DNA of 64,000 nt from Lachnospira sp. (lineage in GTDB: Bacteria > Bacillota > Clostridia > Lachnospirales > Lachnospiraceae): contig JAGATQ010000058.1 of the NCBI GenBank assembly GCA_017621205.1, forward strand, positions 1-64,000, given 5' to 3'. The first letter of the stretch is position 1, and each line of letters begins with the position of its first letter. The notes beneath the pieces are model-generated. The model saw only the letters and a program-made list of their open reading frames with translations. It did no database searches and was not told the origin of the DNA. A program made the translations under genes and the position numbers. This document shows, in pieces, positions 1-9,100 of the stretch.

Positions 1-919
1 GAAGTTATCTTCCGGTTACAGAATCAACCGTGCAGCAGATGATGCAGCAGGACTTTCTATTTCTGAGAAGATGCGTGCACAGATCAGAGGCTTGAACAGA
101 GCATCTGACAATGCAGAGAACGCAACATCATTAATCCAGACCGCTGAGGGTGCATTACAGGAGATTCATTCTGTATTACAGCGTATGTCAGAGCTTGCAA
201 CCCAGGCAGCGAATGACACGAACGTATCTGTAGACCGTCAGGCAATCAAGATGGAGTTAAAGGAGATTGCATCAGAGGTTAACCGTATTGCATCTACAAC
301 CGAGTTCAACACAATGAAGTTATTGTCAGGAACATTCAATAACAAGAACTTACAGGTTGGAGCAAACATGGGTCAGAACATCAAGATTTCTATTGCAAGA
401 ATGTCACTGGCAGGTCTTGGATTAGGTAATGACATTGGTGGTACGGCAGGTACAAAGGCAAAGGATAGTACAGGTAAGAATATCTGGACTGCCGCTGGTG
501 CTTGGAAAGATCCTAATGGTGACACTCTTACTGATGATTGGGCAAAGAAATTGACCAATGCTACATTTAATGATCCATTCAATGGTAAGACTTATACCAT
601 TCACCATCAGGAGGATCCATTAAGTGTATCCAACTACGCAGTAGCAACCCAGACAATCTGTAACATTCACAATGCAATTTCAATTGTATCTTCACAGCGT
701 TCAAAGCTTGGTGCTTTACAGAACCGTCTGGATCATACAATTGCAAACCTGGACAACATTGCAGAGAACTTACAGGATGCAGAGTCACTTATCAGAGATG
801 CTGACATGCCTACAGAGATGGTTAACTACAGCAAGAATAATATTATTCAGCAGGCTGCACAGTCCATGCTTGCACAGGCTAACCAGTCAACACAGGGTGT
901 ATTATCATTACTTGGCTAA
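1..919 (+). CDS. fliC: Flagellin, 5' end outside window
   Basis: Structural subunit of the flagellar filament, exported by the flagellar type III system. The reading frame is open from base 2, so the gene starts upstream and only about the first 20 residues are missing. The visible start matches the flagellin N-terminal helix (KLSSGYRINRAADDAAGL), followed by the conserved D0/D1 region (RGLNRASDNAENATSLIQTA) and the typical C-terminal helix (NYSKNNIIQQAAQSMLAQAN) ending ...QGVLSLLG. A short variable region of roughly 80 residues separates the conserved ends, so this is a compact flagellin. The variable part is the usual site for O-glycosylation and fits the Maf genes 22-27 kb. A strong terminator follows. 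Family assignment is certain; which paralogue it is cannot be told. Confidence 0.97.
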   Translation, partial: KLSSGYRINRAADDAAGLSISEKMRAQIRGLNRASDNAENATSLIQTAEGALQEIHSVLQRMSELATQAANDTNVSVDRQAIKMELKEIASEVNRIASTTEFNTMKLLSGTFNNKNLQVGANMGQNIKISIARMSLAGLGLGNDIGGTAGTKAKDSTGKNIWTAAGAWKDPNGDTLTDDWAKKLTNATFNDPFNGKTYTIHHQEDPLSVSNYAVATQTICNIHNAISIVSSQRSKLGALQNRLDHTIANLDNIAENLQDAESLIRDADMPTEMVNYSKNNIIQQAAQSMLAQANQSTQGVLSLLG

Positions 920-947
920 TCTTATCAATAAGATTAACAAGTGGTTT

Positions 948-978
948 AGAAGCGGTCACAAGACCGCTTCTTTTCTTG
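948..978 (+). terminator. Flagellin terminator
   Basis: Perfect 10-bp stem (AGAAGCGGTC/GACCGCTTCT) with a 4-base loop followed by a T-rich run, 28 bases after the flagellin stop codon. A standard intrinsic terminator. Confidence 0.9.
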
Positions 979-998
979 TAAAAAACTAAGATTACTGG

Positions 999-1027
999 TT
1001 GACATTCCCTGTCTAACTGATTACCAT
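999..1027 (+). promoter_or_regulatory. Possible promoter for the MBOAT operon
   Basis: TTGACA (999-1004) and a weak TACCAT (1022-1027) spaced by 17 bases, between the flagellin terminator and the acyltransferase gene. The -35 is perfect and the -10 is poor. The hairpin at 1030-1065 would lie in the leader of this transcript. Confidence 0.4.
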
Positions 1028-1029
1028 AG

Positions 1030-1065
1030 AAGTATATCTGAAAATTGATTCAGATATACTTTTGT
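1030..1065 (+). terminator. Hairpin with T-run before the MBOAT gene
   Basis: Perfect 13-bp inverted repeat (AAGTATATCTGAA/TTCAGATATACTT) with a 6-base loop, then TTTGT. It may be a second terminator for flagellin or an attenuator in the leader of the next gene. It also excludes the upstream in-frame start at 1045 for that gene. Confidence 0.6.
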
Positions 1066-1095
1066 ATTACGTTAGATGAAATTGTGGGGGATATA

Positions 1096-2517
1096 ATGGT
1101 TTTTTCAAGTATTGAGTTTATATTCCGGTTTCTACCGGTTTTTCTAATTGCATATTTTATTACAAAGCCCCAATACCGGAATGTCACTCTTTTAATTGGC
1201 AGTCTGTTTTTTTATGCTTATGGTGAGCCAATCTATATTTTGTTAATGGTGGCATCCATTGTATTCAATCATCTGATTGCGAGAAGGATTTATGAATATC
1301 ATGTGAAAGAGGCACAGGACGGATGGAGCTACCAAAACAATCGAAAAAAATTTCTTGTCATGGCGTTAATGATTGATTTTGGATTATTATTTTTATTTAA
1401 ATACCTTAATTTCTTTTTGAGTATATTGGGACAATTGTCTGGCATGAAGCTTCCACAGCTTACCCTTGCACTTCCTTTGGGTATTAGCTTTTATACGTTT
1501 CAGATTGTCTCTTATGTAGTTGATGTTTACAGGAAAGAATACATAGTGGGTCATGGCTTGATACCTTTTGCAGCTTATGTAGCCATGTTTCCACAATTGA
1601 TTGCGGGACCAATTGTTAATTTCCGTGAGGTTAGAAAACAGCTTAAGTATCGAGAGGTGGATTTTAGGGGGATTGAATGGGGCGTTACAATTTTTGTATT
1701 GGGTCTGAGCTATAAGGTGTTGCTTGCGAACAAGATTGCTTCTCTTTGGAATGATGTACAGACAATCGGTGTGTTAGGAATTAATACACTTACCGCATGG
1801 CTTGGTTCATGGGGATTTTCCATGCAGATTTTTTTTGATTTTTTTGGATATTCTTTGATGGCAATTGGGTTAGGGCGTATTATGGGTTTTAATTTGCCGA
1901 TGAATTTTATAAATCCATACACTGCTGTGTCAGCGACGGATTTTTGGAGAAGATGGCATGTGACTTTGGGTCGCTGGTTTCGGGAATATGTATATATACC
2001 GCTTGGAGGTAATCGCAGGGGAAAGGGGCGGATGGTGTTTAATACCTTTGTCGTGTGGGCATTGACCGGCTTGTGGCATGGAGCAGACTGGAATTTTTTG
2101 TTGTGGGGATTATTGTTTTTTGTGATTCTGACATTGGAGAAGCTTTGTTATCTTGGGCAGTTAAAAAAACATCGGGTTTTCGGGCATATTTATATGCTTT
2201 TGTTAATTCCGGTAACATGGACTATTTTTAATATATCCGACCTGTCAGAGTTGTTACGCTATCTTGGAAGAATGTTTTTTGTGCCATTGTCTGGCAGTGT
2301 TGTGGTCGATGGTATGGCGAAATTTATGGAGTTATTTTCTACTTACTGGTGGTTGCTGCTGATATGTGGTATATGCTGCAGTTCTTTACCATTAAAGCTT
2401 GTGAAGAGATTTTATAAGACATGGATAGCCAAACTAATTTTGTTTTTCCTGTTCTGGCTTAGCGTATATGAAATTGCCATGGGTAGTGATAATCCGTTTT
2501 TGTATTTTAGATTTTAG
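1096..2517 (+). CDS. MBOAT family O-acyltransferase (AlgI/DltB-like)
   Basis: Integral membrane acyltransferase of the MBOAT family, which moves an acyl group (often acetyl) across the membrane onto extracellular polymers. The 473-aa product has about ten hydrophobic segments, the AlgI signature around WRRWHVTLGRWFREY and IPLGGNRRGKGR, and the catalytic His in LTGLWHGADWNF at residue 328. The start at 1096 is chosen because GGGGG sits 5 bases upstream and the longer frame starts inside a hairpin. The SGNH gene follows after 8 bases, the classic two-protein O-acylation arrangement. A polysaccharide, teichoic acid or flagellar glycan could be the acceptor; the sequence does not say which. Lipoteichoic D-alanylation (DltB) is less likely because dltA, dltC and dltD are absent. 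Confidence 0.93.
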   Translation: MVFSSIEFIFRFLPVFLIAYFITKPQYRNVTLLIGSLFFYAYGEPIYILLMVASIVFNHLIARRIYEYHVKEAQDGWSYQNNRKKFLVMALMIDFGLLFLFKYLNFFLSILGQLSGMKLPQLTLALPLGISFYTFQIVSYVVDVYRKEYIVGHGLIPFAAYVAMFPQLIAGPIVNFREVRKQLKYREVDFRGIEWGVTIFVLGLSYKVLLANKIASLWNDVQTIGVLGINTLTAWLGSWGFSMQIFFDFFGYSLMAIGLGRIMGFNLPMNFINPYTAVSATDFWRRWHVTLGRWFREYVYIPLGGNRRGKGRMVFNTFVVWALTGLWHGADWNFLLWGLLFFVILTLEKLCYLGQLKKHRVFGHIYMLLLIPVTWTIFNISDLSELLRYLGRMFFVPLSGSVVVDGMAKFMELFSTYWWLLLICGICCSSLPLKLVKRFYKTWIAKLILFFLFWLSVYEIAMGSDNPFLYFRF

Positions 2518-2525
2518 GTGAGACG

Positions 2526-3584
2526 ATGAAAAAGGGAAGAAATCATTCAGTAATAGAGTTTATAAAGTGTTGTCCCTTGGTTGCAATGCTTTTGGTGTCT
2601 GTTCTTGTTTTGACAGGAGTGGCATTGGTTCTTATGGTGAGGGGGGATGCCTCTATCCATGTAAGTATGAAGCAGCCATTACTTGTTTCATTACTTACGA
2701 AGGGGCATAGCCAGCCTGTGATGGCAGAGAAAAAGGGTGAAACTGGTGATGGTAATCTACCGGCACAGAAAGATGTATCTGATAATGGGGTAGTGATTGC
2801 AAGTGGAGATGCATCTGGAGATGGGGTTGTAGTGGCAGGCAATGAAGGGATACTGCCCAACACATCGGGTGATGCCAGTGCCAATGCTGTCCCGGTTTGG
2901 CAGACAAGCTTTTTAACAGTACCCCTTAGAAAAGCAAAATCTCCCTATTACGAGGATAGTGACCGTATTGCGTTAACTACAGATGCCCCTTACATCATGG
3001 TAGATATGGATTATTATAAGGATGCATTATTTATTGGAGATTCCCGGGTGCAGGGATTACAGGATTACGGTAATATAAAAGGGGCGGATTTCTTTTGTGA
3101 AAAAGGGTTGTCCGTATTTGATTTGATGGATGTGCAGCTATCTGTTTCTGGTCAGGGAAAGAGAAAATTGAAAAAGGTGCTGTCTGCTAAACAATATAAA
3201 AAAATATATATTATGCTTGGGGTAAACGAGTTAGGAACGGGGTATGCGTCTGATTTTCAGAAGCAGTACCGGAACAATCTAAATAGTATTAGAAAATTGC
3301 AGCCGGACGCTAATTTATTTTTGATGGGGATGATGCATGTAACCACTGACTATGCCAAAGGGCAGAAGGTATATAATAATGATAATATTGATATGAGGAA
3401 TACATTGATTGCAGAGCTTGCCAATGGTACAGATACACTATATCTGGATATGAATGTGGCGGTATCTGGTAAAAAAGGTGGATTAAAGAAAAAATATACA
3501 TGGGATGGTGTGCATCTGAAGGCAGAATATTATCAGCTATGGGTAGATTTTTTAAATGCACACGGATATGGAGTGGGACAATGA
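2526..3584 (+). CDS. Membrane-anchored SGNH/GDSL-type protein
   Basis: Likely extracellular partner of the upstream MBOAT protein, completing acyl transfer to a surface polymer. The 352-aa product has one N-terminal membrane segment (about residues 15-35), then a low-complexity Ser/Gly/Asp/Ala/Val linker with repeated SGDAS motifs (about 85-125), then an SGNH fold. Visible catalytic blocks are the GDS Ser (IGDSRVQG, Ser173), an Asn block (IMLGVNELG) and Asp327/His330 (WDGVHLKAEYY). The complete triad means it is probably active as transferase or esterase. The stop overlaps the start of the next gene by 4 bases (ATGA), which indicates translational coupling. Substrate unknown. Confidence 0.85.
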   Translation: MKKGRNHSVIEFIKCCPLVAMLLVSVLVLTGVALVLMVRGDASIHVSMKQPLLVSLLTKGHSQPVMAEKKGETGDGNLPAQKDVSDNGVVIASGDASGDGVVVAGNEGILPNTSGDASANAVPVWQTSFLTVPLRKAKSPYYEDSDRIALTTDAPYIMVDMDYYKDALFIGDSRVQGLQDYGNIKGADFFCEKGLSVFDLMDVQLSVSGQGKRKLKKVLSAKQYKKIYIMLGVNELGTGYASDFQKQYRNNLNSIRKLQPDANLFLMGMMHVTTDYAKGQKVYNNDNIDMRNTLIAELANGTDTLYLDMNVAVSGKKGGLKKKYTWDGVHLKAEYYQLWVDFLNAHGYGVGQ

Positions 3585-4102
3585 ATTATGCGGAGATAAA
3601 GAAAAATGATATTGCAAACGGATGTGGGGTGCGGGTGAGTTTGTTTGTTAGTGGATGCCCCCATCACTGTAAGGGGTGTTTTAACGAGGTTACATGGGAT
3701 TTTTCCTATGGAGAATTGTTTGATGAAGGGGTTTTAATGGAGGTAATAGATGCACTTGCTCCCGCCTATGTGAGAGGACTGACGCTTCTTGGCGGAGAGC
3801 CGATGGCTAAGGAGAACCAAAAGGGATTGCTCCCATTGCTTCGTAAGATGAAGGAGCAATACCCTGATAAGGATGTGTGGTGCTTTACCGGATATATTTT
3901 TGAAAAGGATATTCTTGAGGACATGTATGTAAATTGGGAGGAAACAAAGGAATTTCTTTCTTATATTGATGTGCTGGTGGACGGACCTTATGTGGAGGCA
4001 TTGAAGGACTGGAGCCTTAAGTTTCGTGGTTCCTCGAATCAAAGAGTGATAAGTATTCCGGAATCATTAAAGAGCGGAAAAACCATTCTCTGGGAGGGAT
4101 AG
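3581..4102 (+). CDS. nrdG: Anaerobic NTP reductase activating protein-like radical SAM enzyme
   Basis: Radical SAM activase of the NrdG family, which installs the glycyl radical on anaerobic ribonucleotide reductase NrdD. The 173-aa length is typical. The cluster motif is CPHHCKGC (Cys26, Cys30, Cys33), followed by a GGEP-like SAM motif (LLGGEPMAKEN). The start at 3581 overlaps the upstream stop by 4 bases; a longer frame from 3500 lies inside the upstream gene and is rejected. NrdD is not adjacent, which is unusual. The gene sits between a surface acylation pair and FliB. It may simply be nrdG separated from nrdD, or it could serve another glycyl-radical or Fe-S partner. Confidence 0.88.
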   Translation: MNYAEIKKNDIANGCGVRVSLFVSGCPHHCKGCFNEVTWDFSYGELFDEGVLMEVIDALAPAYVRGLTLLGGEPMAKENQKGLLPLLRKMKEQYPDKDVWCFTGYIFEKDILEDMYVNWEETKEFLSYIDVLVDGPYVEALKDWSLKFRGSSNQRVISIPESLKSGKTILWEG

Positions 4103-4148
4103 CCGGGAATTGATGGTGACATTATTTCAGGGAAAGGAATAGGATAAT

Positions 4149-5456
4149 ATGGTTAAAAAAGTCAGGGTGCCTGCCTGCTATGAACAATTTCACTGTGTTG
4201 CTGCTGCATGTAGTGATAGCTGTTGTGCGGGATGGCAGGTGGATGTAGATGCCGTTTCGTGGAAACGGTATCAGAAAGAGGAGGGAGATTTTGGGGAATA
4301 TCTCCATTCGGTTATGGTTGATGTGCCGGGAGAAGAGGGACAGTTTCGTTTGCGTGAGGATGGAAGATGTCCCTTTCTTAATTTATCCGGTTTGTGTGAC
4401 ATGTATGATAAGCTGGGAGAAAAAAGCTTATGTGATACCTGTACCAATTATCCGAGGTTTATGGAGGATTATGGGGAGCTTAGGGAGGTAGGAATCGCTT
4501 TTTCCTGTCCGGAAGCATCAAGGCTTATGCTTTCTATATCCGAACCAATGCAGTTTTTAGAGGGAGAGGTTTCGGATAAAGGGGAACGGAGTTTTGTTTC
4601 AGATGTGATGTGGCGGACTGCCAATATGGGGATAGAGGATATGGTGGTTTCGGATGAAGAGGGGGAATATATAATCCATTCCGAAGCATTTGACAGGGAG
4701 TATTTTCAAATGCTTTTTCACCTTCGGGAAACGGCATTTTGCCTGGTACAGAATCGCAGGCTTTCGATGGCTGACCGGGTGCTTTTGTATCTTGATTTCG
4801 GGATGTGTGTTCAGGATGCCTTTGACCGGGAAGCGGAGGAATCGCTTAACGGGCTAATGGATTGGTATAAGGATGAGCAGAGGCTTTTATCACGTCTTAA
4901 GAGGCTTAGAAAAGAGGCAGAATATTTAGGGGTAGTGGATGGAGAACGAATACCGAAAGGAGAGCTTCGTTATCGGCTGCTGCCGGAGTACATCGCTGTT
5001 TTGTATCAGGATTTAAAGCATTGTAAACCTTCCTGGGGTATATTGCTTAGTGAAGCAGAGAAGGTGTTACATAAAGAAATGACGGCAGAGCAGTACCATG
5101 ATATCTATCAAGCGTATGATAACGATATGAGCCAGAGGGAATATGAATATGAACACTGGTTAAGTTATTTTGTGTTCAAATATTTTCTAAAGTCCTATTT
5201 TGATGATGATATATATGGTAAAGTACAGCTTGCTGTTATGGCGTATCTTGTGGTGAAGGAGCTTGCCGTGTGTCAGTGGGTGAAGCAGGATAGGGAGTTT
5301 ACGAAGGAGAATCAGATAGAATTGTTTCATTTGTATTCGAGGGAGCTTGAGCATTCCGATGATAATTATGATATGTTTGAGGATCTTTTGCATACAGAGA
5401 ATATGTGCAATGGGGAGCATTTGCGGGCAATTCTTTTAGAGTGGGTAGAATTTTGA
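4149..5456 (+). CDS. fliB: Flagellin lysine-N-methylase FliB
   Basis: Methylates lysines on flagellin. The 435-aa protein shows the cysteine-rich FliB signature: YEQFHCVAAACSDSCCAGW at residues 9-27, then CPFLNLSGLCDMYDKLG and LCDTCTNYPRF, with a further conserved Cys in FSCPEASRL. The cysteines fit an Fe-S cluster, as reported for this family. The C-terminal half is mostly helical and less conserved. RBS GGAAAGG lies just upstream of the ATG. It is the last gene before a hairpin repeat and probably belongs to the same transcript as the acylation genes and nrdG, 46 bases downstream of nrdG. Confidence 0.92.
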   Translation: MVKKVRVPACYEQFHCVAAACSDSCCAGWQVDVDAVSWKRYQKEEGDFGEYLHSVMVDVPGEEGQFRLREDGRCPFLNLSGLCDMYDKLGEKSLCDTCTNYPRFMEDYGELREVGIAFSCPEASRLMLSISEPMQFLEGEVSDKGERSFVSDVMWRTANMGIEDMVVSDEEGEYIIHSEAFDREYFQMLFHLRETAFCLVQNRRLSMADRVLLYLDFGMCVQDAFDREAEESLNGLMDWYKDEQRLLSRLKRLRKEAEYLGVVDGERIPKGELRYRLLPEYIAVLYQDLKHCKPSWGILLSEAEKVLHKEMTAEQYHDIYQAYDNDMSQREYEYEHWLSYFVFKYFLKSYFDDDIYGKVQLAVMAYLVVKELAVCQWVKQDREFTKENQIELFHLYSRELEHSDDNYDMFEDLLHTENMCNGEHLRAILLEWVEF

Positions 5457-5488
5457 AATAATGGCGATATAGTGACAATTGAGTGACG

Positions 5489-5580
5489 ATATAATTAAGG
5501 ACAACTGCTATCCTATGCTTCGTTGTCCGGGCATGGCTCGGTACAAAGGCACATAGGATAGCAGTTGTCCTTAACTATAT
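5489..5580. repeat. 92-bp palindromic element with structured loop
   Basis: Two 29-base arms (5489-5517 and 5552-5580) are complementary with one mismatch. The 34-base loop contains CTTCGTTGT, a 6-bp inner stem (CCGGGC/GCTCGG, one G-T pair) and TACAAAGGC. The same loop framework occurs in the elements at 16342-16490 and 38588-38736 with different stem sequences. It lies between convergent fliB and the XRE gene, so it could also serve as a bidirectional terminator. No ORF. Confidence 0.85.
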
Positions 5581-5633
5581 CTGTTTATCATAAGTGGACA
5601 CAAAAGGTTTGCTGATGTTGTTATATCCTTATT

Positions 5634-5975
5634 TTAAAATTCCTTCTTACCTTTATTTTTCACATATATTTCAAGCATATAATAAAAGAGCCTCTGGTCG
5701 TCATAGTTCAGCGATTCGTACAAAGCATTAAAATCTGTCTGAAAATAGTTAATGTCTTTTTGGTTCGTGTCATCAACGATAGATGAAATGGAACAATCCA
5801 GATATTGTGCAATAGCGGCCATACTGTCAAGACTTAGCTTTGTGACCCCCCGTTCTATCTGGCTAATGAAGCCCACAGATAAATTCAGGGCTTCTGCCAT
5901 TTTTTCCTGTGTAATTTTTTTTTGTTTCCTTCGTGCCTGTATACGGCTTCCGATAACTCTGTAGTCTAATTCCAT
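5634..5975 (-). CDS. XRE-family transcriptional regulator
   Basis: Small DNA-binding repressor or activator of the Cro/CI type, 113 aa. The N-terminal helix-turn-helix spans about residues 8-62 (KKITQEKMAEALNLSVGFIS, then QIERGVTKLSLDSMAAIAQY); the C-terminal 45 residues are a short helical tail without a recognisable ligand domain. The start at 5975 is preceded by GGAAGTGG; ten extra upstream codons in frame are less likely. It is divergent from the Big2 surface protein gene, and the spacer holds three copies of a 13-bp motif that are good operator candidates. Probable role: control of the surface protein and of itself. Confidence 0.88.
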   Translation of the reverse strand: MELDYRVIGSRIQARRKQKKITQEKMAEALNLSVGFISQIERGVTKLSLDSMAAIAQYLDCSISSIVDDTNQKDINYFQTDFNALYESLNYDDQRLFYYMLEIYVKNKGKKEF

Positions 5976-6055
5976 ACAACCACTTCCTTTCAAACCACAA
6001 TGCAATATTAAGAATCTACTTATATTGTGTCTAATGATTGGATGTTTTAAAAGAA

Positions 6056-6121
6056 AGTATTTGTGTTAGTTAATAAAAAATATAACACTAATACTGTTGA
6101 TAACTAGAAGTATTTGTGTTA
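6056..6121. promoter_or_regulatory. Three 13-bp operator-like motifs
   Basis: AGTATTTGTGTTA occurs at 6056-6068 and 6109-6121, and an inverted variant TAACACTAATACT at 6083-6095. The two direct copies are 53 bp apart (about five helical turns), with the inverted copy between them. The third copy covers the spacer and first bases of the -10 of the surface-protein promoter. This layout fits binding by the divergent XRE regulator and likely repression. Confidence 0.6.
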
Positions 6122-6125
6122 TATT
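6097..6125 (+). promoter_or_regulatory. SigmaA-type promoter of the Big2 protein gene
   Basis: TTGATA (6097-6102) and TATATT (6120-6125) separated by exactly 17 bases, 45 bases before the start codon. It is overlapped by an operator-like motif. Confidence 0.65.
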
Positions 6126-6169
6126 CTAAAGTGTGAGTTGTATTTTTTATAAAAGAAAAGGAGGAGCAC

Positions 6170-9100
6170 ATGATGAGGTTTGACATGAAGAAACGTATGC
6201 TTGCTGTTTTGCTGGCAATGACAATGGTTTTGTCAACAGCATTTTCTGGTGTAACTACCACGAATGCAGCGAGTAACAAAAAAGTAAAATCGGTTACTGT
6301 TAAGATTGGTTCAAAGAAGGTAACAAAGAAGACGTATTCCTTAAAAAAGGGGAAAAGTGCTAATTTAAAGGTAACCGTAAAGCCAAAGGCAGCAAAAAAG
6401 ACAATTGCGTACAAAACAAGTAAGAAAGCAGTTGCGACGGTATCCAGGAAGGGTAAGGTTACTGCAAAAAAGGCAGGAACAGCTAAAATAACAATTACCG
6501 TTACTGGAAAGGATAAAAAGAAGATGAAGACATGGGTGAAAATTAAGGTAACGAATGGTGCGACAACAGCTCAGCCGGCGACGACTGTGGCACAGCCGAC
6601 AACAGCAGATCCGAATGCCACAACACAGGCACCGGTACCAGCCAAAAAGGAATTGAATGTGACCAAGGTAAGTGCGATTGATACGAAAACAGGAGAAGTT
6701 ACACTAACCTTCGATAGTAAAGTAACAGCAGATGATTTGACTGGGACTGTCATTACTATTAGTGATGGAAGTGGAACTATTGTGTCAGCTTCTTTTAAAG
6801 AGGTGAGTGCGGATGGCAATTCAGCAACTTATCTCATAGCAGCTTCTGATTTATCAAAAATTACGACGGGCAATTATACAATCAGCAGTGCCAGTGGTAA
6901 TATAAACATTCCTGCTACGATTGGCCAGTCTACGGCAACTGTCCAGATAACCGGCAGTTCTGTGAAAGGACTTGTATATTATGATGATATTTTGGGATAC
7001 ACTGCTATCAAAGGGGCGTCAATTACTATTGATGGTAAGACGACCAAATCGGATGCTAAAGGATTTTATCAGCAGTCAGCGAATCCTGCCGATTACCCAT
7101 TGATTACTGTTAAGGCAGATGGTTTCTTTGACGAAAGTAAAACCAATGTGAAGGTTGCGAGTAATACTGCATCCGCCTACAATTTTGAGATGGAGAAATA
7201 TGATATTTCTAAAATATACATTTGTGGTACTGTTACAGATAGTGAGGATAATTCAAAGCCTGTTGCAGGGGCGACAGTTGTCTTGTATGAGAATGGTGAG
7301 GTTAAGGCAACAGTAGAAACTGACACAAAGGGACATTATTTATTCAGAAATTATAGGTCTACTGTGACAAACTTTACTACAGATAGTTCCAAGAGTACAA
7401 AAATCTTTTATTCCGATAATTTGATTCTTCAGGAAAATACATACGAAATTGCAGTTAGCAAGGAGCTTGGTGCAGAAAATATCAAGGATGTGTATAAAGC
7501 AGTACCTGCTCAAAGAATTTCTTTAGGCTCTGCCCGCAATGTAAATGTATCGACAAGACTGACAAAGGTAAAGGAGCTTGATGAAATCACTCTGGACTTA
7601 AATTGGTCTCAGGAAGAAAATAATGAGGCTGTTTTAAAGAGTGCAGGAAGCACCAAAGTACAAGTAAGCTTTGTGACCAAAGCGAATGAAGTGCTTGCAT
7701 CAAAGAGTATTGATCTGGGTGAATATTTGACGACAACTTATAATAAAATGGCAAGAGGATACCGCATGGCAGCTAATGATTTCTTTAATACAGGCTCTGC
7801 CAATGTAAAGCCGACATTGCCGACAGATACCTATTATCTTGTTGTAAAGGATCTGGCGGACGATAGTACGCAGCAAAACTCTACTCTGGTGATTCCTGTG
7901 AGCTTGACAGAGGGTGGTGATGCAAAGGTAGGGGGAACCTTTACCAAGGCATTAAGCCGTAATGTTATTTATAGTGCCGCATTATCTGACGAGTATAAGG
8001 CAATTTCTGAAAAAAATCAGGGAGCTACTTTAAAGTATGTTACAGATGCTGCTGGAAGTCTGGGCAGCAATATCGTTATTGATACCAATATTTATGAAAA
8101 GGTTGGAGACGATAGAGTATTAATAAGTACCCAGCAGGGAATTACTCTGGAAAAGAGTGGAAGCAATACCAGCTATGGAGCCAATAAAGCTTGTGATTTT
8201 CTTGGGAAAGATAAGGATTATATTGTTGAAACGATGAAATCTCATCTTACCAAACCAGATGTAGCTGTTTCTACAAAGACTGCCGGCAACTGGAATGTGG
8301 AGCTTGGTGGAGCAGTTAATATTGTTAAGGTTAAGGCAGATAATATTGCTAATTTTAAAGATCAGTATGGAACGAATAATACGGCTTCAGGAACGGATAG
8401 TGTGACGCTTAATGCTGTTACAGTAACAAGTGGAAGTAAAACACATACGGTTGAAATCAACCGGAAATATACGCTTAGCCAGTTAGTAAGTGGAATTCCT
8501 ATTGACGACGAAGCGTTTAGGGGATTGACTCCGGGTAAATATACGATTTCTTTTGATATTGCAGAATACCAGCAATCCAATAGGGATTCAGAGAAGGATG
8601 AGCAACAGGATTTAATTGATTTACAAAATGCTACGGTAATATCGGAGGCAACCTACAACCGGGTATATCCTACGACCGTTAAGGGTGTGGTAGCGTATGG
8701 TGATATTGCAGATAACAAAGCACAATTAACAGGAGAGGGTATCGCCGTTCTCTACAATGAAGATAGGTCTAGAATTGTAGCTGCAGATACATTGACTAAA
8801 AGTGATGGTATTGTTTCTTATTCTCTGGAGGATGGTATCGATGGAACCTTTGGTGCAGGTAAGTATGTCTTAGTTGTCCGTGCTGCTGGAATTGATACGC
8901 AGATAAAAGACATTACAATTGCTGGTGCCAATACGGTTGTAAGTAACCAGAATTTTGAAAACCTTACGGTAGGAGGAAATTCAACGATTAAGACATTAGT
9001 CACTACTTCCACAGGAGCTGCCTTGGATAGTACTGCCTACATAATGGCATTTGATGAGTACTATATTGATCCTCTTAGTGAGAAGGTGGATGAGCTTGCA

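Noticed and set aside
1045-1095. Upstream start for the MBOAT gene
   Set aside because: It begins within a terminator-like hairpin and lacks an RBS; 1096 has both a good RBS and fits the family N-terminus.
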